DNA of 64,000 bases from Corallium rubrum. Its lineage: Eukaryota; Cnidaria; Anthozoa; Scleralcyonacea; Coralliidae. A program made the translations under genes and the position numbers. The notes below the pieces were generated by a model. The model made no database searches and was not told the origin of the DNA. It was given only the letters and a program-made list of their open reading frames with translations. Where the stretch lies: NCBI GenBank assembly GCA_964035015.1, contig OZ036006.1:4377234-4441233 (forward strand). Reading direction: 5' to 3'. Below are positions 1 to 10,500 of the stretch, piece by piece (the stretch's first letter is position 1; each line of letters begins with the position of its first letter).

Positions 1-165
1 ACCGACTTTGAACGAATAATGTAAACAACCAAAATACTTTCCATCACCGTAAACACTGTCGTACTTAAATTTTCGTCGCGGTAAATTTATTTTCCGATAT
101 CTGAACACCATTTTAGCTTGACTTGCTTAATTTTCTGATTTCGTTTTTCAATTTCTGTAATAACC
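1..165. other. left-edge sequence, no recognisable feature
   Basis: No exon, RNA or repeat was recognised. The SLC22 transporter gene on the minus strand must continue through here to exons beyond the window, so this is probably intron. Confidence 0.4.
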
Positions 166-385
166 CAATCTCGTTCCCAGAGCCCACGTTCCACACCTGG
201 GAAACGAGAGACTCTGGGATAATCCGTTTCACATCGATATTTCATTGGCTGATGAACACAGTGAACTCTATATAACTCTTCTTCCGGATAACAAGAATCC
301 TGTGATGGCGTGAACGGATTATCCCAGAGCCTCTCGTTTCCCGCCCGCTGGGTAAGGGGAACGTGGGCTCTGGGAACGAGATTGG
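166..385. mobile_element. MITE with inverted ends, Mutator-like 9-bp target repeat
   Basis: The ends are inverted copies of each other: CAATCTCGTTCCCAGAGCCC on the left and its complement on the right. The flanks are GTAATAACC and GTAATGACC, a 9-bp direct repeat with one mismatch, the size expected for Mutator-like elements. It has no coding capacity. A related end (GTGGGCTCTGGGAACGAGA) occurs near 34180. Confidence 0.55.
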
Positions 386-499
386 TAATGACCAGTCTTA
401 ACCGATTTGGAAAGGCCGCTCAGGAACCAATCAAATCGCAGGAAAGTCGCGATAAGACCGCTCACGTGACAGAGCCATACAATAAGTCTTTGTAACTAC

Positions 500-1860
500 A
501 CCTTTTTCAGGTCAAATTCAGAAACTTCCAAACGAATTTCAGACACTTCCAAATGATATTCAGATTGTCCAAATGAATTTCAGACATTTCCAAATGATAT
601 TCAAATTTTCCAAATGATATTCAGACATTTTCAAATGAATTTCAGACATTTCCAAATGATATTCAGACATTTCCAAAATGAAGCGAGAGGCTAAAGTTCG
701 CTTGAACAGTAAATAGTTCGGATCAGCTGAGGGAACACGTATACCTTTTTTGCCCTGCATTACTCAATAAAAAACATTCAATTGCACTCGTTGAAATAAC
801 AACATCACTTTATTATTAGCGCGAAACGACATTCAATACCGCTTCTGTAACATATCAATAGCATTGATTACATAAAGTGCTATTTTTATTTCAATAAGTG
901 CACTTGAATGTTTTTTATTGAGTAATGCAGGGCAAAAAAGGTATATGTGTTCCCTCAGCTGATCCGAACTATTTACTGTGCAAGCCTCTCGCTTCATTTT
1001 GGAAATGTCTGAATATCATTTGGAAATGTCTGAATATCATTTGGAAAATCTGAATATCATTTGGAAATTTCGGAAATTCACTACACCTTTTTCAGGTCAA
1101 ATTCAGAAACTTCCAAACGAACTTCAGATAATTCAGATCAATTTCAGAACTTTCCAAGTGAATTTCAGATAATTCAAGTGAATTTCAGAAATTTCCAAAT
1201 GATATTCAGATTTTCCAAATGAATTTCAGACATTTCCAAATGATATTCAGACATTTCCAAAATGAAGCGAGAGGCTTGCACAGTAAATAGTTCGGATCAG
1301 CTGAGGGAACACATATACCTTTTTTGCCCTGCATTACTCAATAAAAAACATTCAAGTGCACTTATTGAAATAAAAATAGCACTTTATGTAATCAATGCTA
1401 TTGATATGTTACAGAAGCGTTATTGAATGTCGTTTCGCGCTAATAATAAAGTGATGTTGTTATTTCAACGAGTACAATTGAATGTTTTTTATTGAGTAAT
1501 GCAGGGCAAAAAAGGTATATGTGTTCCCTCAGCTGATCCGAACTATTTACTGTTCAAGCGAACTTTAACCTCTCGCTTCATTTTGGAAATGTCTGAATAT
1601 CATTTGGAAATGTCTGAAATTCATTTGAAAATGTCTGAATATCATTTGGAAAATTTGAATATCATTTGGAAATGTCTGAAATTCATTTGGACAATCTGAA
1701 TATCATTTGGAAGTGTCTGAAATTCGTTTGGAAGTTTCTGAATTTGACCTGAAAAAGGTGTAGAATTATCTGAAATTCACTTGGAAAGTTCTGAAATTGA
1801 TCTGAATTATCTGAAGTTCGTTTGGAAGTTTCTGAATTTGACCTGAAAAAGGTGTAGTTT
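500..1860. repeat. large foldback repeat built from TTCCAAATGATATTCAGA words
   Basis: The first part (about 505-1075) reappears inverted at about 1190-1850. Each arm carries a tract of short words such as CATTTGGAAATGTCTGAA, a block containing TGCAGGGCAAAAAAGGTA, and a block around TAATAATAAAGTGATG. A short centre near 1080-1180 is itself repeated inverted near 1760-1850. The small ORFs here are parts of the repeat and resemble no protein. It probably derives from a non-autonomous DNA transposon. Confidence 0.65.
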
Positions 1861-2083
1861 TACCTGATAACTGTAGGATAGAGTTCAGCTGTGTGGATGT
1901 ACACTTGGTAAAAACAGGCAGAAATACTAAACTTCCCAACCAACGACAATGTTAAAACTAAGCCTTCGAGTTCCTCATCCTTCCCTACAATCAACAAATA
2001 AGATGAAAACTATGTGTCTATGTTATCAATAACATGCCCTATGTGTCTATGTTACCCTTAACATGCCCTTTGAGGCCTTGGAC

Positions 2084-2277
2084 CTCTCCCTGTGCTGAAT
2101 AGAATCGTCTGACGTTAGCCAGAATAAAATACTAAAGACTAGCTCGTCTTCAGGTTTCAAAGTGTTAAAGAGATATGGGTCTCTCCCTGTGCTGAATAAA
2201 ATCGTCTGGCGTTAGCCAGAATAAAATACTAAAGACTAGCTCGTCTTCAGGCTTCAAAGTGTTAAAAAGTCATCAAA
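2084..2277. repeat. tandem duplication, unit about 97 bp
   Basis: Two near-identical units each begin CTCTCCCTGTGCTGAAT and include CGTCTGACGTTAGCCAGA, a diverged form of the 25-bp satellite monomer massed at 38840-40110. Confidence 0.75.
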
Positions 2278-2625
2278 TTCGATGGTACAATGCACATTAG
2301 TGATTAAAGGCCAATTTCAGAAACGTCGTTCAACCGTTTGTGTACTATAAAATAGCTAGATAAGCTGCAAAAATGCTGAATATGTTAATAATCGACAATT
2401 AACTATTGTAACAGACGTTTGACGCTCAGTCATTAGAAGGTTGAAAGTTTGTTCCCTGCCTGGGGCTCAGAAATCTTTTCTGAGTAATTGAGCTTGACGA
2501 ACGTCTACCAAACGTCTGTTACATTACACCAAGCTCGCAAACGTACCACATGTATACGTACAACTTGTCAATTAACTGTCGTCTTTGCATGGTAGATGGC
2601 AACATTAAAGATGGCAACAGCCGTT

Positions 2626-2858
2626 CTGCAAATCAACAACCTAAAACTGCATAGATTGCCGTTCTTCACTTCAAGCAAGAGTGCTGACGCCATCACTCTT
2701 TAATGGCTCGATTTTATACGCGTGACGTCCATGTTGAGGAAAACGTCGCATGCTTAAGCTCTTTAATTGAAAATGCTTTGGACGATAACAAGTATCTTAC
2801 TAAATAGTAAATGGTAGCAACTCGCAGCACTTCACTTTTGATAAAAACTTCTAGTTAT
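2626..2858. repeat. dispersed repeat, copy 1 of 2
   Basis: It matches 19344-19590 almost base for base, from AACAACCTAAAACTGCATAG to ACTTCTAGTT, with only a few substitutions and small indels. No coding frame is conserved between the copies. The family was not recognised. Confidence 0.8.
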
Positions 2859-3078
2859 TATATTTATGGTCGTACCAGTCAAAACTATTGGTAGAGTACA
2901 GAGTAAAGCCACTCCTCCAACTTCGAAGTATATTATCAACGGAATACGTCTGCCAATTCTAATGAAAAACATACATGCTTAAGTTTTAAAACAAGAACTG
3001 ATACACAAAGAAAACTAATACTGTACATGTATTTCTCAAACTCATTAATAATTCATGAGGAGGACACAATGGCAATTA

Positions 3079-3833
3079 GTTACCGAGACGTTGTTGTGAA
3101 ATGTGGTAATAAACGCCCATAAGACAAGTTTTACCTCAAATTTCTCTTTAAATACTGATTTGTTTGAGAAGCTATACCATACACTCGAAAGCCGTTTATT
3201 ATCTGATTTAAAAACACTCTCGGTAGAGTTGCTCCCATCGGTTCATTTTCGTAATCAATTAATCGTTGTCAGCAATCGATTAATATCGATTAATCGTATT
3301 GATTAAATATGTCCTGAATTAAATACGACATCTCCATGGTGGTTTGTCCATTCAAAGGAAGGGGATGCTTTTATAAAGTTTTTACTAAATTTGTTGGGGG
3401 TTGCTTCCCTTGTTGTCGCCCAACAATTCAGTCACTATTCACGTTTTAAATCACTGTTTGATCACGGTTATAGATTGCGCACTTTCTCGCTCTCACAGTT
3501 CACACAAGAGACATGACAAGACAGAGGCGATGTTTAGTTTACACTTGACACTCCTAAATGATACTGCGACACTATTGGCTAATCAGTTTATGAATAATTG
3601 GTTTAACTAAGGCGTGTTCGTAATCAGTCATTACTTATCTGTTTAACAAAACAAGATTAAATCATTCCGGCATCATGCTGTGCAGGGTTGTTATAGATGA
3701 TCCGATTATTGTTAAGTATAATCGATTGTGGAAAAAAATCGAAAAAATAATCGATTAATCAATTAATTGGGAGCAGCTCTACGTCTCGGTGTTTTCAAAT
3801 CAGATAATAAACGGCTTCTCGTGTATGATATAT
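3079..3833. mobile_element. nested inverted-repeat elements
   Basis: The outer ends (GCCGTTTATTATCTGATTT near 3190, inverted near 3800) form one palindromic repeat, also seen at 26150-26345. Inside it lies a second element with ends TAGAGTTGCTCCCA and TGGGAGCAGCTCTA (about 3226-3782), followed inward by TCGATTAAT-rich sequence. No transposase is encoded. Confidence 0.55.
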
Positions 3834-3967
3834 TAAAGTAAAATCGTCTGGTGTCAGACAGAGTAGAAAGATAAAGTTGTTCCACAACAACAGTGCAATG
3901 AAAGGGTTCAGAGCTAATGCTGCGAAATTATATCAATTGGTATGAAAGTTAATAATGTGAAAAGTAC

Positions 3968-4102
3968 CTGTTGACAAGTACGGAAGCCAGAAGATAAGCA
4001 GGAATTTCGACGATGCCAGAAAGAGCAAAGTTGACATACATATTGCCTGCCAGATCATCTGCATTGAAACTAAGACCGTAGTAGACCATGCTGGTTACTA
4101 AC
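3968..4102 (-). CDS. SLC22 transporter exon 5 (last visible exon)
   Basis: Encodes LVTSMVYYGLSFNADDLAGN and the following membrane segment ending VEIPAYLLASVLVN. The acceptor is TTTCCCAG|G and the donor CAACAG|GTACTT, phase 2. It is too short to stand out as an ORF; it was found by alignment to the family pattern. Confidence 0.82.
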
Positions 4103-4349
4103 CTGGGAAACAGTTATAGAAGAGGAATGAGTGAATGATGATAATCAATGATGATAATGATGATGATAACGATGATGATCGATGATGATGATGAAGATGA
4201 TGATCATCCATGATGATGTGATCAATGATGATGTTGATAACGATGATGATCGATGGTGATGAAGATGATGAAAATAATGAAGATAACGATGAAGGTGATG
4301 ATGATGACGATGATGACGATGATGACGATGATGATGATGATGATGATGT

Positions 4350-4389
<40 letters not shown>

Positions 4390-4560
4390 GATGATAACGA
4401 AGATGTTGATGATGATAACGAAGATGTTGATGATGATAACGAGGATGATGATGATAACGAAGATGATGATGATAACGAAGATGTTGATCATGATAGCGAT
4501 GATGAAGATGATAATAATGATAACGAAGATGCTGATGATGATAACGATGATGATTATGAC

Positions 4561-4596
<36 letters not shown>

Positions 4597-7500
4597 AACG
4601 AAGAAGATGATGATGATGATGTTAATGATGATGATGATGATGAAGATGATGTTGATGATGATGATGATGATGATGATGATAATGATGGTGATAACCATAA
4701 TAATGATGACAATGATGATGATGATGACGACGACGATGATGACGATGATGACGATGATGATGACGATGATGACGATGATGATCAATGATGTTGATGATGG
4801 CGACGATTATGTTAACGCAAATGATGATGAATGATAAACGTGTCCAACCGACCAAGAAAATCCTTCGATACAGGTGATCTTGCGAAGATGTTTGGTTTTA
4901 AATAGGTCCACAATATGATAGGTCTTTGCTGGAGCCCTCTTTTTCTCATCTTTATCATTAAGTAACAGTGAATCTTTAGGACATGTCTTTTTGTTGCTTT
5001 TTGCAATTTTCTCCAGAATAATCTCGGCTTCTTCAGTCCGACCTCTTGCTGCTAACCACCTGGCTGACTCAGGCATCCACCTTTAAAATAATATAATACC
5101 ATAAAGTCCCAAAAGGAGCGACCCCCGAAAGTAACAGTAAAATTGGACGGCTAAATTGGACGGCTCTTAGTAAATCCCGATAATAGCGACCCCCCGGAAA
5201 GTAGCAGTAAAATTGGACGCCTAAATTGGACGGCTCTTAATAAATCCCGATAATAGCAACTAGTGGTGTGCGTCGGATCGGATTGACCCCTTATAATCCG
5301 GGGGTTTGCTAAAACTGTCAATCCGAATCCGATCCGATCCGAAGCGAAAAAATCGTAGTCCGATCCGAAAACAGCTGCTCAAATCCGATCCGATCTGGTC
5401 CGAAAAAACTAAAACACCGGATATATGTTGCAATAGTTGCGCAAACTTTCCGAAAAGAAATAAATAAATTTACGCGCCTAATGTTTGCCTCCAAAAAAAA
5501 TCCAAGATGGCGGCGTTCAATTGGTTACCCGCGGTTGACTGAAATTAAGATAGGATGCCTCCTCTATAGTATTTATGTGATCTCTATGCTTGCCCCATTG
5601 CCTCTCACCAATAGTTAAGCCCGATTAGACGGGGTTAATACTTGGATGGATGACCGTCTGGAAATCTCTCGTGTGAGTAGAGTTTAGTTGATCTCTCCTG
5701 TGCTTCGAGGATTTTTCGCCGGGTTCTCTGGTTTTCCTGCCTCCGTATAATCAACATCTTAGCTGTGATTCGTGGTATGACATATCTGTCATAAATATGT
5801 TGTATGGTGGCTGCCAGTGCGCCTTTAATATACCTTCGACTTGATACTTGAAATTTAGTATGTAAATTGCTCTTGAAAAGCCCCTTGTGGGAAGAAGTAA
5901 TTAAGGGAGCGATTACACGGAGCGGGCTAGCCCGGTAAATTTGTATTTGTACGTCTCTAGCTCCTTGACGAGAGAATGCATGTTAATCCTTGACAATGCG
6001 AATGGAAGGGTTAACATGCTTATAAAGCGAAAATTAAGTTTGTCTTATTTGAAAGAATGCTTAAAGTGACAAAGTAACATTTTTTGTAGTTTTTTGTTTC
6101 CTTGCTTCGTTCTTGAGATATTTCAGTTTGTTTGATATAAATTAAACAACTTGACATCACACGTGCATAATGAGTTATCAGAGAAGGTTATATATATTAA
6201 ACAATTATTGGATGAGGTTGAGCATGATATCGAGAATTATCAAGGACGAGGTTTGTGTTATCCACCGAAGCCGAAGGCTGAGGTGGATAACACAAACCGA
6301 CGCCTTGATAATTCTCGATATCATGCGAAAACTGAATCCAATAATTGTTTTATTATATATTCAAAAACTATACTCTTCGTGCTTTTACTATCTTTCTCTG
6401 AGAGCAACGTCGAAATTTCTTCTTCGTTTAACGATGGAAACCGGTTAAAAGCCATTTTGTTTACTCTTCAAAAATATTTAGTTTTGGCGGGATTTTTAGC
6501 AAGCTGCCGACCGCGCTGGGGGCTTGGGTTCGACAGCGTGCAATAATACCTTGTTTTGGATCGAAGTTCGATCCAAATCAAGGTATTATTGCACGCTGAT
6601 CACGTCAGCAGCTGAAATAACGCGTCAGCTTCCAGATACGGAGAATTAGCGGGGGCGTTTTGGCCAATCACGAACGAGAATAAAGTTTGAATATATAATA
6701 ATTGCTATTATCAATGAAACATCATCAATGAAAATTCTACATGTTTGGTGTTGTGGGGAAACACACCCACGTGCTTCCTTCGAATTAATTTGGTCTGATA
6801 ATAGCAACGATATTTCATTATGCACATGTGACGTCAAGTTGTTTAATTTACATATCAAACAAACTAAAATATCTCAACAACGAAGCAAGGAAACGAAAAA
6901 CTGCAAAAGATGTTACTCCATCATTTTAAGTGTTCTTTCAAATAAGACAAACTTAATTTTCGCTTCATAGGCACTTTAATCTACACGCGTAAAAATCTCG
7001 CAAGTTGTTACAGCATTGTTGCCTGAACAATGCTGTAACAACTTGCAACAATGCTGTAACAACTTGTTGACATATGTGAACAACATTGATAAATGAACAA
7101 CATTGTTCATCATGTTTCAACAAGTTGTTACAGCTTGATGAAACAACAACCGTTGTTCACGCATGCTGTAACAACCGAAGAACGTGTTGATACATCAACC
7201 ATGTTCACCATTGTTGTAACATTGTTGTTCATCGTTGTTATTTCGTCATGCTGTTACAACATGTTGTATCATGTGCGAACAACGTTGTTGGCTATAAAAA
7301 ATGTGCTGTTGGAACAACTTGTTCATGACTGTTGATTTATCCGTGAACAAGTTGTTCGAACCATAAGTGAACAACTTGTTGACAACTTGTTCACGGCGAG
7401 CGGCACAACACTCTGTTCACGGCGAGCATCACAACATTGTTCACGCCTGTTGACAACCGTGAACAAGTTGTGCGTTTTTACGCGTGTAATTATCGTAAAC

Positions 7501-10500
7501 AACGGTTGGACTGTTTCTGTATAATCAACCCTAAGTACTTATGCGGACAGGAAAGTGTTAAGCCTGCTCACCACCAGTACAGAATGAAGAAAAGATTTGG
7601 TAAGGTAATCGTCAAATTGAAGTACTCCCATTCTCTTACGAAGTAAGCGAGAAGTGCTTCCAAGGCAATGCCAACACCATAGCCACATTGAACAAAACCG
7701 TTGGCCCAATTACGATATTTTATTCCAACCATCTCCGTTGCCAATAGAAATGCCACCATAAAATTACCTTGAGGAAATAATTGAGGAAAATAGTTTAGTT
7801 CTCTTAGGCCTACTTAGACCCATTTAGACTTATTTAGACCACGTTAGACCTACTTAGACCCACTTAGACCTACTTAGACCCACTTAGACCCACTTAGACC
7901 TACTCAGACCTACTTAGACCTACTTATAGACCTACTCAGACCTACTTGGACCTACTTAGACCCACTTAGACCTACTTAGACCTACTTAGACCCACTTAGA
8001 CCTACTTAGACCTACTTAGACCTACTTAGACCGACTTAGATCTACTTAGACCTACTCAGACCTACTTAGACCTACTTAGACATACTTAGACCTATTCAGA
8101 CCTACTTAGACCTACTTATAGACCTACTCAGACCTACTTGGACCTACTTGGACCCACTTAGACCCAACTTAGATCTACTTAGTCCTACTTAGAGCTCCTT
8201 AGACTTACTTATAGACCTACTAGACTTACTTATGCCCACGCAGACTTATCTAGACCTACCTAGACCTATAGTCCTGCTTAGAGACCAACTTAGTTCTACT
8301 TCGACCTCCTTGAGCCAACTTAAACTAGTACGCTCAAGTCTATAGCAGTATTACAATACTCTTGGTAGCAACACTTCTAAGCCACTACTCACCTCCACTG
8401 CATACGCCTATGGGAAAACGCAGTAGCATATACATGTAATAATCGACTGAGAATGTTGTTGCTAAGGAACACACGAACTGTACGATGGCTGTGATAAAGA
8501 ATACTACACGTCTGCCATAACGATCAGATATCCAACCAAACATGTAAGCTCCAAAGAACTTCCCAACGTAAAATATACTTTTCGTGAGCGGGATCTTGAA
8601 TTTGTCGCCGCACACGATGTTCCACTTAAATGAAGAGTATAATTTGTTACAATTAACTAATTAATAACCGAGAGTGAGATCTTTACGGTAAATTATTAAA
8701 TCGAGGTCTTGCTGTATTGACCGAGCGATAGCGAGGTTAATACGTTCAAGAAAGACCGAACGGTTGAGGTTATATTAAGTAGTTTATTTATTATATGGCA
8801 CTTTTTATTTCAAAATCAATCTTATATTTCTTGGTCTTCGCTTCCTTTAACTTCGTCAAAACACCGAACTAGCGTTATTTTCTTCTGTTTCTTTCTCGTC
8901 TGGATACTAGAATTTACTTTTATAATGTTCATCATCGTCTATTTCATCTATTTTCGCCTTTTTTCGGCAATAAAAATTTCTTATTAGGATTTTTTGTTTG
9001 TTTCCAATCGTAGGGCATTAACAATTTTCATAATGCCCGTGGGCATTACGGAGAAATCTCGCCCTGTCAGCAACCAATCACAGCGCGTGATTTTACCAGA
9101 AGTAATCCGTGCCATATAATAAAACTACTTAATAACCGAGAGTGAGGTCTTTACCAGTATTTACAATTACAAACACCTGATTAAACATTCATTTCGTTTG
9201 AATTTTCCTTATGAATTATTAATGAATTTAATAACTAAGCTAAGTAAATTGAGGAAAAAGTTTTTCTGTATGCGATTTACAGATATTGATTATTTATATA
9301 AATATTCATTTCTTTTGAATTTTGTTCATGAATTTTTAATGAATTTGATGTACTGGTAAATAAACGAGCAGGAGTGTTTTATCAGATATAAAGACACGAG
9401 GCGAAGCCGAGTGTTTTTATGTCTGATAAAACACGAACTGCGAGTTTATTATACGGCTTCAAAAACGAACCACTTGGTAAGTTGATTGGCGGAGTTAGTT
9501 TGAAAAATAACCTTGTCTAAGCCGAGAAAATCAAAGCTAAAGTTTACGTAAATCAGGAGAAATCTTTATCACATATAAAGACACGATACGGTCATGATTT
9601 TCTTTTGTGTTTTCCTCATGAATTATTAATGAGTTTTTGAAAAGTTCTGTTAACTATAGAGCGTTTTCATCTTACGTCACGGCGGCCATATTGGTGTACC
9701 AAAACAATGAAATGGCGGCCATATTGATGTACGGTATGGGAATTGGCTCTTTCTTGTTCAAATATTTCGTATTGTTTCACCACCCGAATGGGCCACCGAT
9801 CACGTGAGTGAAAACGCTCTATAGGCAGACACTTCGGAATACAGTCATAGAGTGAACACAACAAAGAAACGTGGAGATTTTTTGAACGGTGAATTTACGT
9901 CTATTTATATTATAACGAACAACGCGTAGCCTGCGTGCAGACTTCACTCCGGGGAACGGAAACAGGTGAAGTCTGCACACGCAGGCTAACAACGCGTGAT
10001 TTACAGTAGCGTAATGTTTTTAATACAGCCGCAGTGCTAAGCGTAGTAGGGACTTTATGGACCTTAAGATCTACGACGGCAACTTCGAGGACGACGTCCT
10101 TCAAACAAAGCCATTCTTCTTGCAAAACAAACTAACAAAGATAATGAATAACTTTTATAGAGCATTTTCACGTCTTCAGGACGACGTTGACTCGTGGGGT
10201 GATGAGAACTGTTGTCTGAGATTGCTTTAACATAGACACTGCAACGCTTTTAAGTAACACTTTGAAAATGATAAAACAAGCTTCAAGTATTGAATATAGT
10301 AGTCAGTTAACCGTGACTTCTTTTTAATGCTAAAATTTGAATTGCTTTTTAACCGCCGCCGTCGTCCTAGCATCTTAAGTTCCCTTTTAAGATTCAGACA
10401 ACGGACTACGGTAGAAAGTTTAACAGTGATATTAAATGGTGCTGTATTTATACATTCAAATTTCAAGATACATAATCGCACGGACTCGTATTGTTCTTAA

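Larger units (their letters stand above)
1861..3078. other. intronic or intergenic stretch with two minor repeats
   Basis: No gene was recognised. The stretch holds a tandem pair of about 97 bp (2084-2277) and, at about 2626-2858, one copy of a dispersed repeat seen again at 19344-19590. A search of the minus strand for the next SLC22 exon found none. Confidence 0.4.

Noticed and set aside
1-3960. Remaining 3' exons of the SLC22 transporter
   Set aside because: The minus strand was searched for the expected GRR motif and later membrane segments; nothing convincing was found, so they probably lie beyond the left edge.
4222-4834. Poly-Asp, poly-Met and poly-Ile frames
   Set aside because: Artefacts of the (GAT)n array within an SLC22 intron.
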